Shown: in pieces, positions 43,959 through 51,875 of the stretch
Numbering within the stretch: position 1 is the stretch's first letter
Layout: each line of letters begins with the position of its first letter
Assembly: GCF_019312595.1 (NCBI RefSeq)
Contig: NZ_JAHWDQ010000003.1
Location: 248,001 to 312,000, forward strand
Direction: 5' to 3'
Source: Zhongshania aquimaris
GTDB lineage: Bacteria > Pseudomonadota > Gammaproteobacteria > Pseudomonadales > Spongiibacteraceae
DNA: 64,000 nt
Position numbers and translations under genes: made by a program
Notes under the pieces: model-generated
Seen by the model: the letters and a program-made list of their open reading frames with translations, nothing else
Told to the model about the DNA's origin: nothing
Databases searched by the model: none

Positions 43959-46574
43959 TCAGAATGCTTCCACCGCAAGCCGTGGTCGGTACTCCACCGC
44001 CCTCGTTAATGCCGAAGGCAGCACGGGATCGCTATACACTTTATGCGGATCTCTTGCTTGTATGCGAAGAGGTCTAGGTGAGATATAAATAATTCGCACG
44101 CCGTGCTCTGAGCAAAACTCAGCCAAATCACTGTTCTCACCTTCAGCCAGTATAAGCACCGTTGTCTCGATATTTACCATGGACAGGCGCGCGGCCAGCT
44201 CCGCGGTAGAACTGAGCCAATAGGCGTCTTGACCACCCAAAGCTAAGGCCGCATGTACCGACGCTTTTAACAAAGGGTTAGCCAAGCAAGCCAGTATAGT
44301 CACAGCCTCATCAATAGGGATGCGCTTCGAGGTGGTGTCTACAGTAAAGGGTATCGTGAATACAAAACGACTCCCATTTTGGTGTTGATCATCTAGTGAA
44401 ATTTCACCGCCCATCAAACCCAGTAAGCGACTGGAGATGGCCAAGCCAAGGCCGGTACCACCAAAACGACGAGCACGGCTATTTTCTTCAAACATAAACG
44501 GCTTGAATAACTGTTTACGTATTTCTTGCGACACACCGACACCGTTGTCTATCACTTCAAACTCGACACGCTGTCGTGGCCCAGAAACACTATTTGCGGC
44601 TTTAAGGCGTAATTGAACAAGCCCTTCGCCATGTAAAGAGTTCGTAAACTTCATGGCATTATCTAATAAATTAACCAAAATTTTACGCAAGCGCGGCGCA
44701 TCGGCGAAAACCGCTGTCGGCACACTCGGGTCAACATGCAAAATGAATCGGAGCTTGTTTTTGCTTGCGCGCTCAGCATATTCATCAGCTACGCCCTCGA
44801 CAAATTCCACCAATTGAATACTTTCGGCCTCCAACTCAACGTCACCAGAATCAAGGGCTGAGTAATCCAGTATATTGTCTAAGGTTCCCAGTAAGCTCTC
44901 TGAAGAACGCCGCACCGTATCGACCATCATCCACTGCTCTTGATCGACCTTGGTTTTACTCAGTAAATCTGCCATACCAATGATGCCGTTCATTGGCGTT
45001 CTTATCTCATGGCCCATAACAGCCAGGAATGTCGCCTTGGTTCGATTTGCTGCTTCGGCCCGCAGCAGTGCTGCTTCCAACTGTTGCGTTCGCAGGCGCA
45101 CACGGTCTTCGAGATTGCGATTTAAGCGTCTCACTTCGCGCTCGGTTTCTTTAAAGTGAGTTACATCCGAGTGCATGCCCACAATTCGGATAACCTGACC
45201 ACTGCTATCCCGCTGCGCACAAGCACGCGTTACCGCGTCACAGACAGTGCCGTCGCGACGTCGCAAACGGTGCTCATCGCGAAACAATGTTTGGTCACTG
45301 TTGATGAATTTGCGTATAGCCTCTTTTACCCGCGGCCTATCTTCCGGGTGAATACTGTCTTCAAATACAACATGGCCATCTAGTGGCTGCCCGCCACGAA
45401 TACCTATCATGCTGAGCCACGCAGCGCTAAAAAATACCGAGTCAGTGGTCAGATCCCAATCCCACAAGCCATCTCGTGACGCCATCATTGCCATTTCAAA
45501 GCGCTTCTGTGCGTGCTCGTATTGCTGATACAGATGCCGACGCTCAGAGACATCCTGTAGGCAAACCACCAATACTTGGCCCTCGTTGCTGTCAAAATCG
45601 CCAAACCTAAGCTCTACAGGTATTTCGAGGCCATCCGCATTCAGAACGAGCAATTCACGCCCCTTAATATACTGAGTGCCCCTGCCATCGCTGGTGTCTA
45701 AATAGTTTCGACAATACAGCTCATATTGCTGCTGAAACCGCTTTGGCAAAATGTCAGCCATTTGCATGCGCGAAAGGTCATCGCGGCTGTGTTTCAAGAA
45801 CTCCGCCGCGGACTGGCTAACCGAAAAAATTTCGCCGTCGCGGTTGGTTATAATCGCTATTCCCGGCAAGGTGTAAACAAGGCGATTGAAGTATGCACGT
45901 GTACAGAGCATGTCTTGATGCTCCCTCGCGAACTTTCTAGAGACATATATACCTGCTATCAATGGTGCCATGCACAGAAATAGCAAAGTAAGGACAAGCT
46001 GGCTCTGCTGCCGCCAAAGTAATTGATCCTTGATTACCGATGCTGCCGCGACCGCCTCCGCTTCCTGTTGCTTTGCCCACAGACGCTGCAAGCCGTCCAA
46101 TAATTTTTTAGAGTCAAACTGAGGGTTCAAGGGAACGGGTACGCCCGCCAGCGGCTCCACGGCCTCGGCTTGATATGATATATACAGGTCCAGCACATGC
46201 ATTATTTCTTGCAAATGGGGCTGGGAAAACTGCTGCAAAACGTCGCCCATTAAGAGCTCTTGTCCCTTCAATAGACGATTGCGAATAATATCTGCTTGAA
46301 ATTTATCATTGACGATGTACGCCGTGGCAAACTCATGGATAACATTGCCTCGGGCTAAGACGTTATCTAATTCAAGCAAAGCCGCATTGCGTTGCTGCAA
46401 CAGGCTTAATGGCACGCCAGATGATGAATTCGCCGCCAGCCTGTTAAGAACATAGGCCTGATTGGCAAATAAAATAAACATCAGCGCACTGAGAACCACA
46501 ATCGCGGTGTTGAGTATGGCCTGATGCTTCTTAGTGCTAAGCTTCGCCTCTCTGGATTCAATCCAGTCGCGCAT
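43959..46574 (-). CDS. PAS-domain sensor histidine kinase with degenerate receiver
   Basis: An 871-residue membrane kinase. A helix near residues 22-40, a periplasmic helical domain (60-185) and a second helix (about 192-212) are followed by two PAS regions (230-345 and 360-475, the second ending VGMHSDVTHFK), a coiled coil, HisKA with VMGHEIRTPMNGIIGM (His522), and HATPase (LLDNAMKFTN, DNGVGVSQEI, GGTGLGLAIS). The last 115 residues look like a receiver but lack the acidic pair and phosphoacceptor Asp. ATG 46574 has GGGA upstream. Its partner regulator is not adjacent. It lies between two cold-shock-domain genes. Confidence 0.9.
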   Translation of the reverse strand: MRDWIESREAKLSTKKHQAILNTAIVVLSALMFILFANQAYVLNRLAANSSSGVPLSLLQQRNAALLELDNVLARGNVIHEFATAYIVNDKFQADIIRNRLLKGQELLMGDVLQQFSQPHLQEIMHVLDLYISYQAEAVEPLAGVPVPLNPQFDSKKLLDGLQRLWAKQQEAEAVAAASVIKDQLLWRQQSQLVLTLLFLCMAPLIAGIYVSRKFAREHQDMLCTRAYFNRLVYTLPGIAIITNRDGEIFSVSQSAAEFLKHSRDDLSRMQMADILPKRFQQQYELYCRNYLDTSDGRGTQYIKGRELLVLNADGLEIPVELRFGDFDSNEGQVLVVCLQDVSERRHLYQQYEHAQKRFEMAMMASRDGLWDWDLTTDSVFFSAAWLSMIGIRGGQPLDGHVVFEDSIHPEDRPRVKEAIRKFINSDQTLFRDEHRLRRRDGTVCDAVTRACAQRDSSGQVIRIVGMHSDVTHFKETEREVRRLNRNLEDRVRLRTQQLEAALLRAEAANRTKATFLAVMGHEIRTPMNGIIGMADLLSKTKVDQEQWMMVDTVRRSSESLLGTLDNILDYSALDSGDVELEAESIQLVEFVEGVADEYAERASKNKLRFILHVDPSVPTAVFADAPRLRKILVNLLDNAMKFTNSLHGEGLVQLRLKAANSVSGPRQRVEFEVIDNGVGVSQEIRKQLFKPFMFEENSRARRFGGTGLGLAISSRLLGLMGGEISLDDQHQNGSRFVFTIPFTVDTTSKRIPIDEAVTILACLANPLLKASVHAALALGGQDAYWLSSTAELAARLSMVNIETTVLILAEGENSDLAEFCSEHGVRIIYISPRPLRIQARDPHKVYSDPVLPSALTRAVEYRPRLAVEAF

Positions 46575-46868
46575 CAATATGTCCCTTTTCTATCCCGCTT
46601 AATTAGCAGCTAAGCCACCACTCAACAATTCCATATAATGGATTTAAGGGAAGATAAGAACTATTCGTATTTTCCACTAGCAGGACAAAATCTAAGCGGT
46701 AAAAAGGCCCGTCGCTTTGTAAGGATTTAGGCCATTTTGCCTTACATGGGCACCGATCCCAGATCCCGCGACGTGATCGTATACCAATGCTATAATTGCG
46801 CGCGGGTATAAACCCCACCTGCACTTTACGGGTAGGTTCTTTCCACTTTTAGCAATTTTTGGATCTTT

Positions 46869-47261
46869 ATGTTACTGATAATTAGAATTATATTTTTGGC
46901 CATCTTAAGTTTTTTGAGCATTGCAGCGCTCCACTTCCTAGGTATTAATGTAAGCAGTCCCATTCCGGCGGCAGTTATTACACTAGCAATACTTCTTGCT
47001 ATGCTCCTATCGCCTAGCCTTCCAGCACTAGCAGACAAATTTAAAAGTCAACGCGAACGCGGTACGGTTAAATGGTTTAACGTGAGCAAAGGCTACGGAT
47101 TTATCACCCGCGACGCGGGCGGTGATGTGTTTGTTCACTTCCGCTCGATACGCGGCCAAGGTCGCGGCCGTCGCAGCCTAAACGAAGGGCAAACCGTCGA
47201 GTTTGTACTGAGCGAGGGTGAAAAAGGTCCTCAAGCAGAGGAAGTATCCATCGTTAAGTAA
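46869..47261 (+). CDS. Membrane-anchored cold-shock domain protein
   Basis: A 130-residue protein with two hydrophobic segments (about residues 3-24 and 32-48) and then a complete cold-shock domain: [18 protein letters not shown] with RNP1 [17 protein letters not shown] with RNP2, and a GRGRRSL insertion. Both halves are in one uninterrupted frame, so this is a real fusion. It should place an RNA-binding domain at the inner face of the membrane. It is divergent from the PAS kinase by about 290 bp. The domain is closely similar to the free cold-shock protein at 43683. Confidence 0.88.
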   Translation: MLLIIRIIFLAILSFLSIAALHFLGINVSSPIPAAVITLAILLAMLLSPSLPALADKFKSQRERGTVKWFNVSKGYGFITRDAGGDVFVHFRSIRGQGRGRRSLNEGQTVEFVLSEGEKGPQAEEVSIVK

Positions 47262-47278
47262 CACCGCTCATCGCACCG

Positions 47279-47302
47279 GTGGCAGTGCCTCGGCATTGCC
47301 AC
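47279..47302. terminator. Hairpin between convergent cold-shock and slyX genes
   Basis: GTGGCAGTGC (47279-47288) pairs with GCATTGCCAC (47293-47302) with one G-T wobble and a CTCG loop. It sits 17 bp after the cold-shock gene and 13 bp before the end of slyX. The pyrimidine tract TCTTCCTT follows on the plus strand. Confidence 0.6.
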
Positions 47303-47315
47303 TCTTCCTTCAAGA

Positions 47316-47534
47316 TTAGTAATGTGGCGGGCGCTCAAGCTCGTGTGTTAACGCTCCCTCACCCGCGCTATTTTTTTGCTGAATCTGCTCGTGCAGCAAC
47401 TCCAAAGTACGTCGCAAATTACGTATTTCAAGATCTTGCGCAACCACACGCTCATTTAATGCATTTAACATGTCTTCTTGAAACGCCAGCTGGGTCTGCA
47501 CATCGATCAGCGCTGCACTTACATCATCGGCCAT
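47316..47534 (-). CDS. slyX: SlyX family coiled-coil protein
   Basis: A 72-residue protein with the SlyX layout: an amphipathic coiled coil (VQTQLAFQEDMLNALNE, VVAQDLEIRNLRRTL) and a C-terminal PPHY. The start is at ATG 47534 with GGGAG upstream; a frame to 47558 adds eight unsupported residues. SlyX has no clear biochemical role. It converges with the membrane cold-shock gene. Confidence 0.88.
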   Translation of the reverse strand: MADDVSAALIDVQTQLAFQEDMLNALNERVVAQDLEIRNLRRTLELLHEQIQQKNSAGEGALTHELERPPHY

Positions 47535-47620
47535 TAAAGGCTCCCTAAAAATTAACACTCAAATAGCCCTAACAAAGGCGATGCCATTATAATCATCACA
47601 GCGTTAAATAGGAGAAATTC

Positions 47621-47968
47621 GTGTCTAGACTTGTCTACTCTACCGATATTGGTCGCCGCTGCCCCGACTGCGGCCACGCCAACACCGAATGCAGCTGCAA
47701 AAACACTGACAATGCAGCGCCCAGCGGCGACGGGATCGTCCGTATCCGCCGCGAAACCAAGGGCCGGAAAGGTAAAGGGGTCAGCATCGCAAGCGGGATA
47801 TTACTAAGCACTGCAGAACTTAAAACCTTGGGCAAAGAGCTGAGACAAAAACTCAGTACAGGCGGTGCAATCAAAGACGGCGAGCTAGAATTTCAGGGAG
47901 ATCATCGACTGGCCCTCAAAACGCTTTTAGAGGCAAAAGGATACACCGTCAAACTATCTGGGGCTTAG
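47621..47968 (+). CDS. Translation initiation factor Sui1-like (YciH)
   Basis: A 115-residue Sui1-domain protein. The N-terminus has GRRCPDCGHANTECSC, a possible Zn-binding cluster common in bacterial YciH. It continues with VRIRRETKGRKGKGVSIASG and ends KTLLEAKGYTVKLSGA, as in eIF1-like proteins. Its exact role in bacterial initiation is not settled. The start is GTG 47621 with AGGAG about 6-7 nt upstream. Confidence 0.92.
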   Translation: MSRLVYSTDIGRRCPDCGHANTECSCKNTDNAAPSGDGIVRIRRETKGRKGKGVSIASGILLSTAELKTLGKELRQKLSTGGAIKDGELEFQGDHRLALKTLLEAKGYTVKLSGA

Positions 47969-48099
47969 GGTTTAATAAGTTAGTATTCAGCACACAAAAG
48001 CACTGTAAACCTTTAATAAGGCTAACAATCACTATTGTCCTGTACTACTCTTTGCTGCCTAAACGCCACCTCACACTATAATAATTAAAGGAATCCTAC

Positions 48100-48501
48100 A
48101 TGCCCCTGCAACTACTGAGTGACAATATAGAAATTGGCGTCGTTACAACAAATATAAGCAATATGCGGCGCTTTTACGGCGACATCTTAGGGTTAAAATA
48201 CGAATCAGAATTGAAGTTCCCCGGCGGAGTCATGCACCGTTATCACATGGGCTCCGCCATCGTAAAACTGGTGAGCTACGATACCCCACCGGAGAACGAC
48301 GTTATCCCTGGGGGTGGCTTCAGCGCCAGGGGTTACCGCTACATCTCAATGGGTGTAAATGGTTTAACTGCATGGTTCACTGAACTAAAGGCCGCTGGCG
48401 TAGAGATTCCCGTTGATGTCACCGCTTTCGCCGACGGCATAGGTTTTGGGTTCTTAGCCGACCCAGACGGGAATTGGATAGAAGTGTTTGGCGTACTGTA
48501 A
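48100..48501 (+). CDS. VOC/glyoxalase-family protein
   Basis: A 133-residue protein of the vicinal-oxygen-chelate fold, with paired beta-alpha-beta units: IGVVTTNISNMRRFYGDILGL near the start, MHRYHMGSAIVKLV, and GFGFLADPDGNWIEVFG at the end, whose Glu is a usual metal ligand. This family includes glyoxalases, dioxygenases and resistance proteins; the substrate cannot be told. It has its own leader (48069-48099) and converges on fleQ. Confidence 0.85.
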   Translation: MPLQLLSDNIEIGVVTTNISNMRRFYGDILGLKYESELKFPGGVMHRYHMGSAIVKLVSYDTPPENDVIPGGGFSARGYRYISMGVNGLTAWFTELKAAGVEIPVDVTAFADGIGFGFLADPDGNWIEVFGVL

Positions 48502-48508
48502 TTTAAGT

Positions 48509-49846
48509 CTATAAGCCTAATTTACGCACCTTCTCAATCAGGGTTGTTCTTCGCAGGCCCAAATGCGCCGCCGCCTTACTCATCACGCCTGCATGTGATG
48601 CCAAGGCCTGAGATATCCACTCTCGCTCGAGGTTTTGTATATAGGCTTTCATATCGATACCGTCGGCTGGCAAAGCCGGTAACTCCCCAGCTGGCGCCGC
48701 GCCCTGCGCAGCCAATGGCGCTGGCTGCCAATCGCTCTCACCATAGCGATAGTTTTCCGGCAAGTCAGTCAATCCGACCACCGTATCAGGGTACATAATC
48801 ACTAAACGCTCAAGTAAGTTTGCCAATTCTCGGATATTGCCCGGCCAAGAATGGCTGCAAAGCGATCTTAGCGCTGAATCTGCCAGCCGCAGCTGCCCCA
48901 AACCCTCACTTTCAATTTGTTTTGATAAGGCCCGAATCAGATGCCCAATATCATCAGGCCGCTCCGCTAACGCTGGCACCCGCAGCGGAAACACGTTAAT
49001 TCGATAATAGAGATCCTCACGAAATTGCCCCGCGTTGATCATCTCTTCTAAGTTGCGGTGGGTCGCGGCTATAATTCTCACATCCGCACTGCGGGTTTTA
49101 TCCGACCCCACCCGCTCAAACTTGCGCTCTTGTATTACCCGCAGGATTTTCACCTGCATTTCCAAAGGCATATCACCAATTTCATCGAGGAAAAGTGTGC
49201 CACCCTCCGCCAATTCAAAGCGCCCTGCTCGGCTGGATATTGCACCCGTAAATGCCCCCCGCTCATGGCCAAACAATTCGCTCTCCAACAACTCGCGGGG
49301 AATAGCGCCACAGTTAATAGGAACAAAGGGCGCATCTCGGCGACTAGATAAATCGTGCAGTGAACGGGCAACCACTTCTTTGCCAGCACCTGAGGGACCC
49401 GTTATGAGCACCGTCACAGCCTTGTCAGCCACTTGCGCAGACAAGCGCCTAAGTTCTTTCACCGCAGGACTGACCCCGACCAATCGCTGCTTATCGCTCG
49501 CAGCCTCAATTTGAGTCTGCGCTCGCCCAAGCTGCAGCCGATACAAAACTTCCAACACATCTTGATAATAGAAGTCACTACTCAAACTTAATTCCGAGGC
49601 AGGCTTGCTGCGAGCACCGGCCTTCGGCCTCAAATCTACCAGCGGTATCGTCGCTTGCCCTAGCCACTGGGTTTGCTCCACGCTAAGACCGTCCGAAAAA
49701 ATAGCGGCGCAATCACTAGGATTTAAATCAGCACAATCTGTATAAATACAGTAATCGCCCAAGGACGAGAGAATTGCTTGCAAACGCAAGCTGAGCGAGT
49801 CCGGCGCAAAGATTGCGAATACAGGAATGGTAGAAGCAGAGGCCAC
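48509..49846 (-). CDS. fleQ: Sigma-54-dependent regulator FleQ
   Basis: A 445-residue enhancer-binding protein whose AAA+ and C-terminal regions match FleQ. The N-terminal FleQ-type receiver lacks a normal phosphoacceptor. Walker A is TGPSGAGKEVVAR (149-161), the sigma-54 contact loop is GAFTGA (197-202), Walker B LFLDEIGD (218-225), and the C-terminal helix-turn-helix SKAAAHLGLRRTTLIEKVRKLGL-like end is diagnostic. The start is GTG 49846 with AAGGA 6 nt upstream. FleQ controls flagella and, in pseudomonads, cellulose/Pel. No flagellar genes are here, but two FleQ-box-like sites lie upstream. Confidence 0.9.
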   Translation of the reverse strand: MASASTIPVFAIFAPDSLSLRLQAILSSLGDYCIYTDCADLNPSDCAAIFSDGLSVEQTQWLGQATIPLVDLRPKAGARSKPASELSLSSDFYYQDVLEVLYRLQLGRAQTQIEAASDKQRLVGVSPAVKELRRLSAQVADKAVTVLITGPSGAGKEVVARSLHDLSSRRDAPFVPINCGAIPRELLESELFGHERGAFTGAISSRAGRFELAEGGTLFLDEIGDMPLEMQVKILRVIQERKFERVGSDKTRSADVRIIAATHRNLEEMINAGQFREDLYYRINVFPLRVPALAERPDDIGHLIRALSKQIESEGLGQLRLADSALRSLCSHSWPGNIRELANLLERLVIMYPDTVVGLTDLPENYRYGESDWQPAPLAAQGAAPAGELPALPADGIDMKAYIQNLEREWISQALASHAGVMSKAAAHLGLRRTTLIEKVRKLGL

Positions 49847-49879
49847 GGCATTTCCTTTGGTTAGATTTAGCTTGGCACA

Positions 49880-49893
49880 GTCAATTTATTGAC
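49880..49893. promoter_or_regulatory. FleQ-box-like palindrome 1
   Basis: GTCAATTTATTGAC, a perfect 6-2-6 inverted repeat, reads GTCAATAAATTGAC on the minus strand, which equals the FleQ consensus known from pseudomonads as I recall it. It lies 34 bp upstream of the fleQ start, consistent with autoregulation. Confidence 0.7.
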
Positions 49894-49937
49894 TATACCA
49901 GCAATACAGTCAAAACATTCATAATCGACACGAGAAA

Positions 49938-49951
49938 GTCAAATAATTGAC
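49938..49951. promoter_or_regulatory. FleQ-box-like palindrome 2
   Basis: GTCAAATAATTGAC is an inverted repeat with GTCAA/TTGAC ends. It is 58 bp from palindrome 1 (start to start), about five and a half helix turns. It is 92 bp upstream of fleQ and 129 bp upstream of the divergent gpt gene, so either gene could be affected. Confidence 0.6.
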
Positions 49952-50079
49952 ACCAGGAATAAACTTAACACTCAACTAAAGCCGACCCAGCTACACACAC
50001 CGGACCGCCGAAACCCTTGCGATGACCACGGGCATACGGCACAATCTGCCACCTTTCCCCCAGCAGAACGGTCATTAGC

Positions 50080-50544
50080 ATGTCAGACGGCAACCCTCCT
50101 GTTTATTACTTATCATGGGATGAACTACACCGTGACACTCGGGAGTTGGCTCGCAAGCTCACTCAGCAATCCTGGAAAGGTATTATCAGTATTGCCCGCG
50201 GTGGGCTCGTGCCCGGCGCCATCTTGGCAAGAGAATTAAATTTACGCGTTGTCGATACGCTCTGCATCGCCAGCTATGACCACGACCAACAGGGTAAAGT
50301 GAATATCCTTAAAACCGTCGATGGCGACGGCGATGGATATCTACTTGTCGATGACTTGGTCGATACCGGTGGCACAGCCAAAATTGCCAAAGAGCTGCTA
50401 CCCAAGGCCTGTTTTGTCACGATTTACGCTAAACCCAAAGCCATGGCTTTAGCCGAACATTTCGTGCGCGAATTTAGTCAAGATACCTGGATACATTTCC
50501 CGTGGGATATCGAACCAACATACAGCCAACCGCTAGTGCAATAA
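50080..50544 (+). CDS. gpt: Xanthine-guanine phosphoribosyltransferase
   Basis: A 154-residue type I phosphoribosyltransferase, close to the length of E. coli Gpt. The N-terminus YYLSWDELHRDTRELA, ISIARGGLVPG (diphosphate loop), and the PRPP motif YLLVDDLVDTGGTA (about 87-100) are all present. It salvages guanine, xanthine and hypoxanthine. It is divergent from fleQ. Confidence 0.92.
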   Translation: MSDGNPPVYYLSWDELHRDTRELARKLTQQSWKGIISIARGGLVPGAILARELNLRVVDTLCIASYDHDQQGKVNILKTVDGDGDGYLLVDDLVDTGGTAKIAKELLPKACFVTIYAKPKAMALAEHFVREFSQDTWIHFPWDIEPTYSQPLVQ

Positions 50545-50582
50545 AAAACACGTAAGCTAAATACTCGGTCACGCAGTTAAGC

Positions 50583-50611
50583 TTTTGATTCAAGTCAACA
50601 TTCACTATAAA
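50583..50611 (+). promoter_or_regulatory. Possible promoter of the tRNA gene
   Basis: TTTTGA at 50583-50588 and TATAAA at 50606-50611, 17 bp apart, lie 38 bp before the tRNA. It is a plausible sigma-70 promoter by eye only. Confidence 0.4.
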
Positions 50612-50648
50612 CTGCGTTTCGTTTTACGCAGTACGCCTGCATTTTTAT

Positions 50649-50725
50649 GTCCCCGTGGCACAGCTGGATAGCGCGGCCCCCTCCTAAGGGGCAGGTCACA
50701 GGTTCGAATCCTGTCGGGGACACCA
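50649..50725 (+). tRNA. tRNA-Arg (anticodon CCT)
   Basis: A 77-nt cloverleaf with encoded CCA. The acceptor stem is GTCCCCG/CGGGGAC, the anticodon stem GCCCC/GGGGC encloses the loop CTCCTAA with CCT at its centre, and the T-arm has GGTTCGAATCC. It reads the rare AGG codon. It stands between gpt and an AraC gene. tRNA genes can be integration sites, but I see no repeated 3' end in the window. Confidence 0.97.
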
Positions 50726-50804
50726 TTTTCAAAGACAAATGACCACACTGCCCAACGTAAATCCAATTATAATTATATCCACGGCACATTAGAGGCTCAG
50801 CGGC

Positions 50805-51824
50805 ATGAATAGCATTTCATCCATGCGCAATATTTCTGTTGGCAACTATTTTATCCATGCGGTACTTAGCAATGCGGCAGCCCATGGTCTCGATTCCAAG
50901 CAGTTACTCCTTGCCGCAGGGATCTCCCCAGAACTACTAGGTCAAACTAATGCGCGAGTTTCAGCAATAAACTTCTGCCGCCTACAAACAGCCGTAATGA
51001 AGGAAATGAAAGACGAGTTTTTAGGATACGGCCCGTCTCGCTATGTAATCGGCACCTGGACGAATATGTGCTACTCCGTCATCCACTGCACGACCCTTGG
51101 TCATGTCATGGCGAGATACTGCCGCTTTTATCAAATGTTCGACTGGGGCTTACAGCTGCGCTTTGAAATCAATGGTGATAAAGCCAAAATTGTTTTCGAA
51201 CGCGGTAACACCGATCACCCGGTTAGCGAATACGGTTTCGAGCTCGTGATGTTTAATTTTCATCGATTCTGCAGCTGGATGGTACGCCGACACCTGCCGC
51301 TGATTACTGTGAATCTAGCGTACCCCGCACCTGCTCACGCTCAAGAGTACCGTCACCTATTTCTAGGCCAAGCTGTATTCTTCAATAAACCGCGCACGGA
51401 GATCATTTTTCACCGCAGCCTAACCGAACTAGCAATTGAACAAAACGAGCAATCCCTGCAGCGCTTTTTACAGCATCCCAGCCTGGTGATGCTAATTCAG
51501 CAGTATCAAGAAAAAAGCTGGACCGATCAGGTGCGTATGATCGTTAACAAGCGCTTAATCGACACACCCGGCATTGACGAGATTGCAGAGCAATTGCATT
51601 TGCATCCGCAAACCCTGCGCAGAAGACTCGCGCAAGAAGGGACCACCTTTAACGACGTAAAAACCCAATGCCGGCATGACACCGCCTTATACCATCTCGG
51701 CCGCAGCAATCTATCGATTGAGAATATCGCGCAGCGCACTGGATTCTCTGAGTCCAGTGCGTTTACCCGCGCCTTTAAAACATGGACAGGAATGACACCA
51801 CAAGATTATCGTCGTCGTATGTGA
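50805..51824 (+). CDS. AraC-family regulator (OruR/ArgR-like)
   Basis: A 339-residue regulator with an arabinose-binding-like N-terminal domain (HGLDSKQLLLAAGISPELLG) and a C-terminal HTH pair (LHLHPQTLRRRLAQEGTTFNDV; IAQRTGFSESSAFTRAFKTWTGMTP). Its layout resembles the AraC gene at 30297 but it is not a recent copy. It opens the lipid-metabolism region right of the tRNA. It converges on the thiolase-like gene, with a hairpin between them. Confidence 0.9.
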   Translation: MNSISSMRNISVGNYFIHAVLSNAAAHGLDSKQLLLAAGISPELLGQTNARVSAINFCRLQTAVMKEMKDEFLGYGPSRYVIGTWTNMCYSVIHCTTLGHVMARYCRFYQMFDWGLQLRFEINGDKAKIVFERGNTDHPVSEYGFELVMFNFHRFCSWMVRRHLPLITVNLAYPAPAHAQEYRHLFLGQAVFFNKPRTEIIFHRSLTELAIEQNEQSLQRFLQHPSLVMLIQQYQEKSWTDQVRMIVNKRLIDTPGIDEIAEQLHLHPQTLRRRLAQEGTTFNDVKTQCRHDTALYHLGRSNLSIENIAQRTGFSESSAFTRAFKTWTGMTPQDYRRRM

Positions 51825-51836
51825 GTCGTTACACGT

Positions 51837-51867
51837 GACACGCTTTGTTTAAAGTACAAAGCGTGTC
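51837..51867. terminator. Convergent hairpin between AraC and thiolase-like genes
   Basis: A 12-bp perfect stem (51837-51848, GACACGCTTTGT, with 51856-51867) and 7-nt loop lies in the 51-bp gap between two convergent genes. There is no strong T-run, but position and stability fit a bidirectional terminator. Confidence 0.65.
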
Positions 51868-51875
51868 TAAGCACA

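Noticed and set aside
46603-46824. 73-codon minus-strand frame in the gap before the membrane cold-shock gene
   Set aside because: No ribosome site, no recognisable domain, composition unlike neighbours; the gap more likely holds the divergent promoters.
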